Source: Pseudocoprococcus catus
Lineage (GTDB): Bacteria > Bacillota > Clostridia > Lachnospirales > Lachnospiraceae
Assembly (NCBI RefSeq): GCF_902381825.1
Contig: NZ_LR698973.1
Span: forward strand, 2,339,896-2,403,895
Direction: 5' to 3'
Length of the DNA stretch: 64,000 nt
Within the stretch, counting starts at the first letter, position 1. The number at the start of each line of letters is the position of its first letter. The position numbers and the translations under genes are program-made. Below, piece after piece: positions 36,154-44,660 of the stretch. The notes below the pieces were generated by a model. That model was not told where the DNA came from, did not search any database, and was given only the letters and a program-made list of their open reading frames with translations.

Positions 36154-36438
36154 CTAATATTCTTCATAGCTTACTTCTGTCCAGGCCAGCGACAGATAGC
36201 TGTTGTCACTGGCGGCATCTTCAAATACCCACATAAGTCTGGAGCCATAAGAAGTATTCTCCATACATTCACGATTAATAATCGTGACATGTGTCTCTTC
36301 CGTTATATCTGTCAATGCATCATAAAAGCCTTCCAGATCATTGCCATAATATTCCGGAAAATCAAACACATCAAATAGGTATTCTTGTGCTGAGGATTCT
36401 GACGCCATAAACTTTCCATTTAATGTAATCTCTTTCAT
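36154..36438 (-). CDS. barstar-family protein (ribonuclease-inhibitor fold)
   Basis: 94 residues matching barstar: MKEITLNGKF as first strand, then FPEYYGNDLEGFYDAL (27-42), the helix that blocks barnase. The barnase-contacting Asp35 and Asp39 correspond to E36 and D40 here, so the key acidic face is mostly kept. Barstars are immunity proteins against secreted or contact-delivered RNases. No barnase-like toxin or polymorphic toxin gene is next to it; its neighbours are a foldase and a J-domain gene. It may be an orphan immunity gene or have another protein partner. Confidence 0.8.
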   Translation of the reverse strand: MKEITLNGKFMASESSAQEYLFDVFDFPEYYGNDLEGFYDALTDITEETHVTIINRECMENTSYGSRLMWVFEDAASDNSYLSLAWTEVSYEEY

Positions 36439-36481
36439 CGTCCTAGTCTCCCTCTCATTCCGTCATATGGAATGCAGTGCT

Positions 36482-37225
36482 TTAATGGTAATAGAATATG
36501 CCCGGTCCACAGCATCCGGCACCTGGACATAAACAACCACATGCCGCATTCAGGCATAAAATCTTGCAGCACCAGTCTGATACATTGATGGTCGGCATCC
36601 CGTATGACTGTCCCATATCCTGATACCACTGTCCACCGGATTCCAGCTGACTGAGCAGCTGCCGATACTGCATGTTATTCGGATCCAATTCCACTGCTTT
36701 TCTGGCATGCTCCTTGGCATTGATATTGCTTCCCATTCTTGCATTGGCAAGGGCACTCAGATAATACCACTGTGCATTCCTGTTGGAAATACTGTCAAGT
36801 ACATGCAGCGCTTCCGTATAACTTCCGGCATTGATATAATTGGCCGCCGCACGGAATTTCAGAGAATCCTCATCCTGATACTGGTTCTGCTGATTCTGCT
36901 GCTGGCTGCCATAACCGCCATAACCACTGCCATAGCCGCCAAATCCACCGAAACTGCCCCAAAAATCCTGGCCGCCAGCTGAATTACCATAGCCATAGCC
37001 GCCATAACCTGCACTGCTCTGCCCTGAAGTACCATGCTCACGCTCATTGATAATCTGATTGTAAGCAGCCTGCACTTCTTTGAACTTTGCCTCAGCCGCC
37101 TCTTTATTCGGATTATTAATATTGGCGTCAGGATGATACTTCCTGCTCAGTCTTCGATATGCTTTTTTTATTTCATCATTGCTGGCATCTCTGCTTACGC
37201 CAAGTACCTGATAGGGATCTGTCAT
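36482..37225 (-). CDS. J-domain protein with Gly/Tyr-rich linker, TPR-like part and Cys-rich tail
   Basis: 247 residues. An N-terminal J domain (1-65) keeps the HPD motif (KYHPDAN) needed to stimulate DnaK. Then come a Gly/Tyr-rich linker (about 70-110), a Gln-rich stretch, a TPR-like segment (about 120-195), and a short tail with eight Cys in about 25 residues ([13 protein letters not shown] and CCGPG). There is no DnaJ zinc finger or substrate-binding domain, so it is not DnaJ, which is at 59.5 kb. The tail might bind metal or the membrane. It overlaps the DUF5685 gene by 4 bases (ATGA). Confidence 0.88.
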   Translation of the reverse strand: MTDPYQVLGVSRDASNDEIKKAYRRLSRKYHPDANINNPNKEAAEAKFKEVQAAYNQIINEREHGTSGQSSAGYGGYGYGNSAGGQDFWGSFGGFGGYGSGYGGYGSQQQNQQNQYQDEDSLKFRAAANYINAGSYTEALHVLDSISNRNAQWYYLSALANARMGSNINAKEHARKAVELDPNNMQYRQLLSQLESGGQWYQDMGQSYGMPTINVSDWCCKILCLNAACGCLCPGAGCCGPGIFYYH

Positions 37226-38061
37226 TCGTTCTCTCCTGCCTTATTTCTTTTATTATATACTGAGGCAAACTTTGCCCATACACCGGAATAAAGAATATTC
37301 CGAAGTATACCTGCATCCTGCACAATCGGCAGACGCTCAAATGCCCTGCAGCATTCTGCCATCTGCATCATCAGCATGTTCTGACATTCACTGTCAAAGT
37401 TCTCGTGATCTTTTATTGTCATGAAAGGATTATAGTTCCCGGACACGGCATCCTTCTCTATATCCTCATAAGCATCCATCAGATAAATAAATTTGCCGAG
37501 GAAAAAACCCATCTGTCTGAGATCTGATGCCCAGGCATCCTCCCGGCAGACAAAAATCTCTGCCAACATCTTACCCGTTAGGCAGGCCGCCTCCTCTACA
37601 TTGTCAGAACAACTTTTCTCGCATACAGAAAGCGCCTTCATATAATCAACGACTGCCTGATGCTGACGCGGATACTTCTTTCTGATGCTGCGATATGTCT
37701 TTGACAGCAGCTGTGCAGCTGCATAACGGGAAAGCTTTCTGTCATCCTGCCAATCATCCAGCAAATTGTGATAGGCCAGCAATATATTCATATCCGCACA
37801 GTAAGAAGAAAAATCATTCCACCGCTCTGTATGCTTTTTCATCGGATGGACCAGACATCTTCCCGTCTTCTCATGCATTTCATGTTCATAAACACCATTC
37901 AGAAGGATAACAAGAAATGTCATATCATATGTCAGCGTCAACTGACCGGCACGTCCGTGAAGGCCGTGAAGTGCATGACATAAACCGCAGTAATAAGCAT
38001 CGTATGCCGCTGATTCCTTAACTTTTAATTCCGCCCTGTTGACTGTAATATATCCAAACAT
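37222..38061 (-). CDS. DUF5685 family protein
   Basis: 279 residues, starting [13 protein letters not shown], a start typical of the DUF5685 family of clostridia. It is largely helical and has a Cys pair in YYCGLCHAL (about 24-27) plus other Cys and several acidic motifs ([21 protein letters not shown]) that resemble the metal-binding Asp pairs of prenyl-chain or dehalogenase-like helical enzymes; this likeness is only suggestive. GAAAGGAAT precedes the ATG at 38061; the 27 upstream residues are not family-like. It overlaps the J-domain gene by 4 bases, implying a functional link. Function unknown. Confidence 0.8.
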   Translation of the reverse strand: MFGYITVNRAELKVKESAAYDAYYCGLCHALHGLHGRAGQLTLTYDMTFLVILLNGVYEHEMHEKTGRCLVHPMKKHTERWNDFSSYCADMNILLAYHNLLDDWQDDRKLSRYAAAQLLSKTYRSIRKKYPRQHQAVVDYMKALSVCEKSCSDNVEEAACLTGKMLAEIFVCREDAWASDLRQMGFFLGKFIYLMDAYEDIEKDAVSGNYNPFMTIKDHENFDSECQNMLMMQMAECCRAFERLPIVQDAGILRNILYSGVWAKFASVYNKRNKAGENE

Positions 38062-38202
38062 CTGATTCCTTTCAAATTCACTGTTAAAGCATTGTCTGCA
38101 AGCGCATACATCTATATTAATTCCAAACAATTCAAATAACAATTAAATGAATATGATAATTTTATAAAACTCTGAGAAACAAATCATGCAGGTATAAAGG
38201 CA

Positions 38203-38227
38203 GGCACACCAGACCTGCCGGTGTGCC
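38203..38227 (-). terminator. hairpin after the thioesterase gene
   Basis: GGCACACC (38203-38210) pairs exactly with GGTGTGCC (38220-38227). On the minus strand only CCTTTATA follows, so the T-run is weak. It sits 20 bp after the thioesterase stop. Confidence 0.55.
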
Positions 38228-38246
38228 CGTGTCAAATGATCATTGA

Positions 38247-38618
38247 TTATGCCAGTCTTGCCATAAATGCTTCGTTGTTGATGATTGCACGTTTGTGCGT
38301 ACCTGTGCCGATCAGACCCTTCTCGTCATAAACATTCACTTCAAATACAAGCTTCTTGCCGTTGACTTCCTTTAAAAGGCTTTCGCATCTGACTTTCATG
38401 CCAATCGGTGTTGCCGCAATATGCTTGATATCAACAGATACACCAACTGTGCCTTCGCCTTCTGCCAGTTCAGACTGAACGCTTTCTGCACATGTGCCTT
38501 CCATTAATGCAATCATACTAGGCGTTGCATAAACAGGTAATAAACCGCTGCCCACCTTGCTGGCTGTTACATCTTCTGTTACAACAATACTCTTCTCATT
38601 CTTAATTCCTGCTTCCAT
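38247..38618 (-). CDS. hot-dog thioesterase, FlK-like
   Basis: A 123-residue single hot-dog domain protein. The three residues that form the active site of the fluoroacetyl-CoA thioesterase FlK have counterparts: T32 (YATPSMIALME), E40 in the same motif and H66 (VDIKHIAATP). It should hydrolyse an acyl-CoA thioester; the natural substrate in this group is unknown and unlikely to be fluoroacetyl-CoA. AAGGAGG lies 9 bases before the ATG. It follows rpoZ by 36 bp and may be the last gene of the yicC-remA-gmk-rpoZ unit. Confidence 0.85.
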   Translation of the reverse strand: MEAGIKNEKSIVVTEDVTASKVGSGLLPVYATPSMIALMEGTCAESVQSELAEGEGTVGVSVDIKHIAATPIGMKVRCESLLKEVNGKKLVFEVNVYDEKGLIGTGTHKRAIINNEAFMARLA

Positions 38619-38654
38619 TGATAAAGCCTCCTTATGATGTCGTATTCTTCAGGA

Positions 38655-39083
38655 CTATTCGTAATCGTCCTCTTCACTGCTCATATCTTCGTCAGACTCG
38701 GATTCTTTTTCCTCATCATCTTCATCCTCAGAATCTTCATCAGAATCTTCCTTCATCTCATCCTCAAAAATGTCTTCATCATCGACGTCAAGGGCAATAT
38801 CATAAACATCACCGCCAATGCTTGGCTTATCGTCTTCATCATCCGCATCCTCGCCGCTTGAAAGGATCTTAACATCTCCGTCCATAAGTTCTTCAACTGC
38901 AACGGAAAGTGGCTTTTTGTTCTTATAATCCGGAACTGCAGATTCTGCACCTGCAATAATCTGCCTTGCACGCTTGGCAGCTGCAATAACGATAGAATAT
39001 CTGCTGCTGACGATCGGCTGCTCGCCCTCTTTGACTTCGCTGTTAACAGCGTCCATTAATTCTGTATAAGATGGATGTAACAT
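38655..39083 (-). CDS. rpoZ: RNA polymerase omega subunit with long acidic tail
   Basis: The first 75 residues (MLHPSYTELM, SSRYSIVIAAAKRARQI, KPLSVAVEEL) form the omega core that helps fold the beta-prime subunit. The remaining 65 or so residues are almost only Asp, Glu and Ser, making the protein 142 residues instead of about 70-90. Gene order gmk-rpoZ is the normal Firmicutes arrangement and only 3 bases separate it from gmk. The acidic tail is common in this family of bacteria; its role is not known. Confidence 0.93.
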   Translation of the reverse strand: MLHPSYTELMDAVNSEVKEGEQPIVSSRYSIVIAAAKRARQIIAGAESAVPDYKNKKPLSVAVEELMDGDVKILSSGEDADDEDDKPSIGGDVYDIALDVDDEDIFEDEMKEDSDEDSEDEDDEEKESESDEDMSSEEDDYE

Positions 39084-39086
39084 GTA

Positions 39087-39728
39087 TCATTCTCCTTTTC
39101 TATATGGCTGCAGATCTCTCTGCAATTCTTGAATCTTCGCACCGTTAAACTGTGTTCTCTGATGTTCTGTTTCAATCAGACGGTTCACTGCATCCACACA
39201 GTGCTCCACCTCATCATTGATCACAATGTAATCATACTGATCAACATGCGCTGCTTCAGCACATGCCTGGGCAAGCCTTGATGCGATCACGTCATCACTC
39301 TCAGTCTTACGATTGCGAAGTCTTCTTTCAAGTTCTTCAATTGTCGGTGGTGTCAGAAAAATCAGAATTGCCTCCGGCACCGCTTTCTTTACTGCAAACG
39401 CGCCTTGCTGCTCAATCTCAAGAATCACATCATAACCGGCAGCCAGATTCTCTTCTACATACTGACGAGGTGTCCCGTAAGAATGTTCGACATACTGCGC
39501 ATATTCCAGAAATGCATCGTTCTCAATCATCTGCTGAAATTCTTCATCACTCTTGAAAAAATAATGCACACCATGCTCTTCACCATTTCTCGGACTGCGT
39601 GTCGTTGCAGAAATGGACAGTTTATATCTCTCAGGGTACTTCTCAAGAAGTCTGCCGACAACCGTTCCCTTACCGGCACCTGAAAAACCAGAAATAATCG
39701 TCAAAATACCTCTCTTCTGATCACTCAT
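39087..39728 (-). CDS. gmk: guanylate kinase
   Basis: Phosphorylates GMP to GDP with ATP. The protein has the P-loop [12 protein letters not shown] (about 11-22), the GMP-binding [12 protein letters not shown] and YGTPRQYVE segments and the lid arginines, at normal length of about 213. The ATG at 39728 is favoured over one 9 bases upstream, which has its ribosome binding site too close. The start overlaps the end of remA by 8 bases. It belongs to the conserved yicC-remA-gmk-rpoZ cluster. Confidence 0.96.
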   Translation of the reverse strand: MSDQKRGILTIISGFSGAGKGTVVGRLLEKYPERYKLSISATTRSPRNGEEHGVHYFFKSDEEFQQMIENDAFLEYAQYVEHSYGTPRQYVEENLAAGYDVILEIEQQGAFAVKKAVPEAILIFLTPPTIEELERRLRNRKTESDDVIASRLAQACAEAAHVDQYDYIVINDEVEHCVDAVNRLIETEHQRTQFNGAKIQELQRDLQPYRKGE

Positions 39729-40008
39729 CTTCCTCATCCTTTTCTATATCTGTTAATTGTTCCTGAATATCCCGTCCCTGATACCGTCCGGCAATTGTCT
39801 CCGGCTGCAAAGCGGATAAGACAACATGATCATCTGTCATAATGATCACGGCACGGGTTCTTCGTCCCTGCGTTGCATCAATTGCTCTGCCTTCATCCTT
39901 GGCATTCTGAACAATCCGCTTGCTGGGCGCTGAATCAGGACTGATAATGGCCACAATCTTGGCCGCATTCACCATATTGCCAAAACCGATATTGATCAAT
40001 CTGCTCAT
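39721..40008 (-). CDS. remA: RemA family DNA-binding regulator (DUF370)
   Basis: 95 residues. The conserved start [22 protein letters not shown] and [17 protein letters not shown] identify the RemA family, which in Bacillus subtilis binds repeat sites and activates matrix and osmoprotection genes; the Arg-rich loop contacts DNA. The acidic tail (EKDEEDE) is slightly longer than usual. It lies 14 bp after yicC and overlaps gmk by 8 bases, the standard order. Regulatory targets in this organism are unknown. Confidence 0.94.
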   Translation of the reverse strand: MSRLINIGFGNMVNAAKIVAIISPDSAPSKRIVQNAKDEGRAIDATQGRRTRAVIIMTDDHVVLSALQPETIAGRYQGRDIQEQLTDIEKDEEDE

Positions 40009-40022
40009 CGCATACTCTCCGA

Positions 40023-40901
40023 TTATTCAATATTCTGAATCTGTTCTCTGACCTTCTCAATATCTGTCTTCAGATCAATGGCTGTATTGGAAATCAACAG
40101 GTCATTGGCCTTTGACAGAATGGTATTGGCCTCTCTGTTCATCTCCTGAGCAATGAAGTCCAGCTTGCGGCCGACGCTTCCGCCATTCACAAGTGTTGTC
40201 CTCGTTGCCTCAATATGACTCTTCAAACGAACAATCTCCTCATCTACGCAAAGCTTATCCGCATAAATCGTTGTCTCCATGGCAATTCTGCCTTCATCGA
40301 TATTCGTGTCACCAAGCAAATCTCTGACCTTATCCTCAAGACGTGCCCTGTAGTCCGCAATGATCTGAGGCGAACGTTCTTCAATATAAGCCACATACGC
40401 CAACATGCCGTCCAGCTTGGCGATCAGATCATTCTTCAGCTGTTCGCCTTCCCGGCTTCTTGTCTCTACAAGACCCTCACAGGCCTTTGTAATCGCCGGC
40501 TCAAGGAAATGCCATAATTCATCCTCATCAACGGTCTGTTCTTCTACTGTCAGAACCTCCGGATATCGTGAAAGTGCAGAAGTCCGCACATCATTCTCTA
40601 TGCTAAAATCTTCAGACATCTGGCGAAGGGCATCCATATATTCCGCTGCCAGTTCCCTGTTGTACTTCAGACAGCTTCTGTTCTCTGTATAGTCTTCATA
40701 GGTAATAAAAATATCCACTTTACCTCTCTGAATATACTTCTTCAACAGACTGCGGATGGCTGACTCGAAAAAGCTCAGCTTCTTCGGCATCTTGATCGTG
40801 ATATCACAATATCTGTGATTCACAGACTTCATCTCTACAATGACCTTTCTGTCTTTATCGGCGATCTCGCATCGCCCAAAACCAGTCATACTCTTTAACA
40901 T
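40023..40901 (-). CDS. YicC family protein (endoribonuclease-type)
   Basis: About 292 residues with the family start [11 protein letters not shown], then [13 protein letters not shown], and the conserved C-terminal domain [18 protein letters not shown]. YicC-family proteins have been shown to be RNA endonucleases in other bacteria; the role in this organism is inferred. A GTG 9 bases upstream could start the frame, but GCAGG is spaced better for the ATG at 40901. It is the first gene of yicC-remA-gmk-rpoZ and has a near-perfect promoter at 40986-41014. Confidence 0.93.
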   Translation of the reverse strand: MLKSMTGFGRCEIADKDRKVIVEMKSVNHRYCDITIKMPKKLSFFESAIRSLLKKYIQRGKVDIFITYEDYTENRSCLKYNRELAAEYMDALRQMSEDFSIENDVRTSALSRYPEVLTVEEQTVDEDELWHFLEPAITKACEGLVETRSREGEQLKNDLIAKLDGMLAYVAYIEERSPQIIADYRARLEDKVRDLLGDTNIDEGRIAMETTIYADKLCVDEEIVRLKSHIEATRTTLVNGGSVGRKLDFIAQEMNREANTILSKANDLLISNTAIDLKTDIEKVREQIQNIE

Positions 40902-40985
40902 CTGGTTCACCTGCTCTCATGGTATTGCATATGCCATCCTCTTCTGCCTTCGATTCGGATGGATATATATGGACATATACACTTT

Positions 40986-41014
40986 ATTATAAAACACAAA
41001 AAAATACAAGTCAA
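40986..41014 (-). promoter_or_regulatory. promoter of the yicC-remA-gmk-rpoZ operon
   Basis: Minus-strand TTGACT (41009-41014) and TATAAT (40986-40991) with a 17-bp spacer: near-consensus housekeeping promoter. Confidence 0.8.
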
Positions 41015-41055
41015 CACCAAAAGCATACTCGAACAATACTTTCTGCAAAAGTTCC

Positions 41056-41085
41056 TTGCCCCTCTCTCTTTATATATGGTATGAT
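41056..41085 (+). promoter_or_regulatory. promoter of rqcH
   Basis: TTGCCC (41056-41061) and TATGAT (41080-41085), 18-bp spacer, about 30 bp before the rqcH start. Confidence 0.5.
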
Positions 41086-41120
41086 ATTATCTGAATTGAA
41101 AAGAAAGGAAGTACATCAAT

Positions 41121-42869
41121 ATGGCTTTAGATGGACTTGTTATATCCAATATCGTATATGAACTCTCGCAGACACTGACGGGAGGACGTATTAATAAAAT
41201 TTATCAGCCGGAACCGGATGCTCTGATTCTCGGCATTAAGAATAATCGTACCAATTACAAACTGTTGATTTCTGCCAGTGCCTCTCTGCCACTGATTTAT
41301 CTGACAGATGATACGCCGGCCAATCCGGCTGTAGCGCCGAACTTCTGCATGCTGCTGCGCAAACACATCAACGGCGGCAAGATTCTTTCCATTACCCAGC
41401 CCGGACTGGAACGTATCCTACATTTTCATATTGAACATCTCAACGAAATGGGGGATGTCTGTGAAAAGATACTCATTGTAGAATTGATGGGCAAACACAG
41501 CAATATTATTTTCTGCCAGCCGGATATGACCATTATCGACAGTATCAAACATATTTCTGCCAATGTCAGCTCCATCCGTGAAGTGCTTCCAGGCAGACAG
41601 TATTTTATCGCTGAAACCCAGCACAAACTGAATCCTCTGGAAGTGGATGAGACATCCTTTATCGGTAAAGTTCTTGCCCAGCCTCTTCCTGTCGGCAAAG
41701 CGATTTACACAATGATTACCGGCATCAGTCCGTTGATTGCCGAAGAACTCTGTTTCCGGGCTTCCATTGATTCCGGTGCCAGCACCAAAGCTTTATCAGA
41801 ACTGGAACAGCTACATCTTTACCGAACCTTTGAGAAATTAAAAGAAGATATCATTGAGCATCGCTATCAGCCGAATATTGTTTCCGATGAGGGCACACCG
41901 ACAGAGTTTTCTTCTACTCAGCTGACCTGTTACGGAGAATTACAGGAGGAGGATTTCGACAGTATTTCCGAAGTTCTGAGATATTATTACGCCGCCCGCA
42001 ATGCGGCTACAAGAATCCGCCAGCGATCCTCCGACCTTCGACGCATTGTAACAACAGCCCTTGAGAGATGCCGCAAGAAATATGCCCTTCAGGAGAAACA
42101 ATTAAAGGACACTGAGAAGAAGGATAAATACCGTATTTACGGCGAAATGTTAAACACCTACGGCTACAGTCTGGAACCCGGTGCCAAAAGTCTTAAATGT
42201 ATCAACTATTATACGAATGAAGAAATCCAGGTACCTCTGGACTCCCAGTTAAGCGCCCATGAAAACTCCGTCAAATATTTTGACCGCTATGCCAAGTTAA
42301 AACGTACATGGGAAGCCCTGTCCGTCCAGATTCAGGAAACAAAAGACGAACTGGAACATCTGGATTCCATTAGCACTGCCCTTGATATCGCCGTCTCAGA
42401 AGATGATCTGATTCAGCTCAAGGAAGAACTGATTCAGTTTGGCTATATCAAACGCCATTATTCCGGAAAAAAGGGCAACAAAAAAGTTCGCATTAACAGC
42501 AAGCCATTCCACTATATCTCATCAGATGGCTTCCATATGTATGTGGGCAAGAATAACTTCCAGAACGAAGAATTGACCTTCAAATTCGCCACAGGCAACG
42601 ACTGGTGGTTCCATGCCAAAGGCATCCCGGGCTCCCACGTTATTGTCAAGAGCGAAGGACAGGAGTTGCCGGACCGCACCTTCGAAGAAGCCGGCCGACT
42701 GGCCGCTTACTACTCCAAAGGTCGTGACGCGGAAAAAGTCGAAATCGACTACATCCAGAAAAAACAGGTCAAAAAAACACCCGGCGGAAAACCAGGCTTC
42801 GTCATCTACCATACAAACTATTCATTACTGATAGATCCGGATATCCGAAACATTCAGCAGGTGAAATAA
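41121..42869 (+). CDS. rqcH: ribosome quality-control factor RqcH (NFACT family, FbpA-like)
   Basis: 582-residue NFACT protein: NFACT-N domain from MALDGLVISNIVYEL, helix-hairpin-helix part, a long coiled coil (about 290-430) and the NFACT-R domain with NDWWFHAKGIPGSHVI. In Bacillus subtilis RqcH recruits tRNA-Ala to stalled 50S subunits and adds C-terminal alanine tails; older names are fibronectin-binding protein FbpA/PavA. AAGGAA precedes the start at a fair distance. It stands alone on the plus strand and converges on glmM. Confidence 0.94.
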   Translation: MALDGLVISNIVYELSQTLTGGRINKIYQPEPDALILGIKNNRTNYKLLISASASLPLIYLTDDTPANPAVAPNFCMLLRKHINGGKILSITQPGLERILHFHIEHLNEMGDVCEKILIVELMGKHSNIIFCQPDMTIIDSIKHISANVSSIREVLPGRQYFIAETQHKLNPLEVDETSFIGKVLAQPLPVGKAIYTMITGISPLIAEELCFRASIDSGASTKALSELEQLHLYRTFEKLKEDIIEHRYQPNIVSDEGTPTEFSSTQLTCYGELQEEDFDSISEVLRYYYAARNAATRIRQRSSDLRRIVTTALERCRKKYALQEKQLKDTEKKDKYRIYGEMLNTYGYSLEPGAKSLKCINYYTNEEIQVPLDSQLSAHENSVKYFDRYAKLKRTWEALSVQIQETKDELEHLDSISTALDIAVSEDDLIQLKEELIQFGYIKRHYSGKKGNKKVRINSKPFHYISSDGFHMYVGKNNFQNEELTFKFATGNDWWFHAKGIPGSHVIVKSEGQELPDRTFEEAGRLAAYYSKGRDAEKVEIDYIQKKQVKKTPGGKPGFVIYHTNYSLLIDPDIRNIQQVK

Positions 42870-42908
42870 ACTGGCCTCGGACGTTGCACTTCGCGACTAT
42901 ATAAAAAT

Positions 42909-42994
42909 CTGACTCGAAAACAAGCAACCCATTTCCTTATTCAAAGCAAGCACACTCGCGTTGAATAAGGAAATGGGTTGCTATTTCGAGTTAG
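42909..42994 (-). terminator. very long hairpin between rqcH and glmM, probable terminator of glmM
   Basis: Arms at 42912-42944 and 42961-42991 pair over about 31 bp, 22 of them (from AGCAACCC inward) without mismatch, around a 16-base loop. On the minus strand the stem is followed by GATTTTTATATAG. It is unusually long for a terminator. Confidence 0.7.
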
Positions 42995-43005
42995 ACTTTC
43001 ACCTT

Positions 43006-44364
43006 TTACTGGGCTACGGCGTGGCCCTTCTGGTAAATCACATCTACGACTTCTGAAACATATTTCTCACATGTTGCATCGTTCGGTGCTTCTACCATGA
43101 CACGGATAACCGGTTCTGTACCGCTCTCACGGACAAGGATACGACCTTCACTGCCGAGTTTATCTGCAACAGCATCAACAGCAGCCATGACATCTTTGTC
43201 TTCTCTTGCTGTCTTCTTATCTCTGACGCGGACATTCTTCAGAAGCTGTGGATAAATGGTCACAGGTTCTGCCAACTTGCCAAGAGACTGTTTCTCTTCC
43301 AGCATAACTTCCATGACTTTAATAGCTGTCAGAATACCATCACCGGTTGAAGCATATTTGCTGAAAATGATATGACCGGACTGCTCTCCGCCGATACGAT
43401 GTCCATTCTGCTGCATATTCTCATAAACATATTTATCACCAACGTTTGTCTTCTCATAGTTAATGCCAGCTTTGTCAAAGGCTTTGTAAAGACCAAAGTT
43501 AGACATGACAGTGGTAACAACCGTATTATTCGTCAGCTTGCCGTGTTCCTTCATATATCGGCCGCATACATAAAGAATCAGGTCACCATCGATGACTTTG
43601 CCGTTCTCATCCACAGCGATACATCTGTCTGCATCGCCGTCAAAAGCAAAACCTACATCCAGCTGTTTCTCTTTGACAAAATCCTGCAGCACATGGATAT
43701 GTGTGGAGCCACAATCCGTATTAATATTGAAACCATCCGGATGGTTATTGATCACATACGTCTTGGCACCAAGCGCATCGAATACACTCTTAGCAATCAT
43801 CCAGGCACTGCCGTTAGAACAGTCAAGACCGACACGCATGCCTTTATAAGAACGTGTTGCCAGAGAAATCAGGTATCCAATATAACGATTTCTTCCCGCT
43901 GAATAGTCTACCGTACAGCCAATCTTATCACCATAAGCTAACGGCACTTCACCGGACTCTCCGTCAAGATAAGCCTCAATCTCAGCAATAACGTCCTCTG
44001 TCATCTTCTCACCGCGGTCATTGATCAGCTTGATACCATTGTCATAATATGGATTATGACTGGCAGAAATCATAATACCACAGTCAAAATCTTCTTCCGT
44101 ACGCACCACATAAGCCACACTTGGTGTTGTGGTAACATGCAGCAGATAAACATCTGCCCCTGATGCCGTCAGACCTGCAACTAATGCATATTCAAACATA
44201 TAACTGCTTCTTCTTGTATCCTTACCAATGACAACCTTGCAGGACTTGTCCTTTGCAGCGCCATAATACCATCCGATGAAGCGGCCCACTTTAAAAGCAT
44301 GCTCAACCGTCAGCTGTTTATTGGCTTCACCTCTGAAACCATCTGTACCAAAATATTTACCCAT
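43006..44364 (-). CDS. glmM: phosphoglucosamine mutase
   Basis: Converts glucosamine-6-phosphate to glucosamine-1-phosphate on the way to UDP-GlcNAc for peptidoglycan. The 452-residue enzyme starts MGKYFGTDGFRGEAN, has the phospho-Ser loop MISASHNPYYDNG (S102), the metal loop DGDADRC and the sugar-binding GGEQSGHI, all matching GlmM rather than general phosphohexomutases. The ATG at 44364 has AAGGAG before it; 17 upstream residues are not coding. A mobile element lies between its promoter and the ribosome binding site. Confidence 0.95.
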   Translation of the reverse strand: MGKYFGTDGFRGEANKQLTVEHAFKVGRFIGWYYGAAKDKSCKVVIGKDTRRSSYMFEYALVAGLTASGADVYLLHVTTTPSVAYVVRTEEDFDCGIMISASHNPYYDNGIKLINDRGEKMTEDVIAEIEAYLDGESGEVPLAYGDKIGCTVDYSAGRNRYIGYLISLATRSYKGMRVGLDCSNGSAWMIAKSVFDALGAKTYVINNHPDGFNINTDCGSTHIHVLQDFVKEKQLDVGFAFDGDADRCIAVDENGKVIDGDLILYVCGRYMKEHGKLTNNTVVTTVMSNFGLYKAFDKAGINYEKTNVGDKYVYENMQQNGHRIGGEQSGHIIFSKYASTGDGILTAIKVMEVMLEEKQSLGKLAEPVTIYPQLLKNVRVRDKKTAREDKDVMAAVDAVADKLGSEGRILVRESGTEPVIRVMVEAPNDATCEKYVSEVVDVIYQKGHAVAQ

Positions 44365-44393
44365 TATAAAGATCTCCTTAATTTCACAATATC

Positions 44394-44535
44394 GTAACTG
44401 TTCAGAGCCAAGCAAAATTTCAAAAAACAGGTATAAAATGCCTGCATTTTTAAGACTGTTTTTGAAATTTTATTTGGCGGATACGCCACACCGACGAAAT
44501 GCATAGCATTTTGGAGGTTAGCTCTGAACAGTTAC
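44394..44535. mobile_element. 142-bp MITE with IS66-like ends in the glmM leader
   Basis: Perfect 15-bp terminal inverted repeats GTAACTGTTCAGAGC (44394-44408) and its complement (44521-44535) are flanked by an exact 8-bp duplication ACAATATC (44386-44393 and 44536-44543). GTAA ends and 8-bp duplications are features of the IS66 family. Inside there is no ORF, but strong secondary structure: near-complementary blocks 44414-44430 and 44456-44471, and the small hairpins AAAATGC/GCATTTT and GGCG/CGCC. It is a non-autonomous element needing a transposase from elsewhere. Confidence 0.85.
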
Positions 44536-44589
44536 ACAATATCCATACATGTCCAAAACAATGACACCTATTTGAACACATACATAATT

Positions 44590-44618
44590 ATTATAACGCT
44601 TTCTAATAATTATTGCAA
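44590..44618 (-). promoter_or_regulatory. promoter of glmM, upstream of the MITE
   Basis: Minus-strand TTGCAA (44613-44618) and TATAAT (44590-44595), 17-bp spacer. The start near 44583 places the whole mobile element inside the transcribed leader. Confidence 0.7.
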
Positions 44619-44660
44619 ACATGAACAACTATTTGTATGTCCGTCAAATGTGCAGCTATA

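Noticed and set aside
44276-44506. frame crossing the MITE
   Set aside because: It is antisense to glmM and enters a non-coding mobile element.
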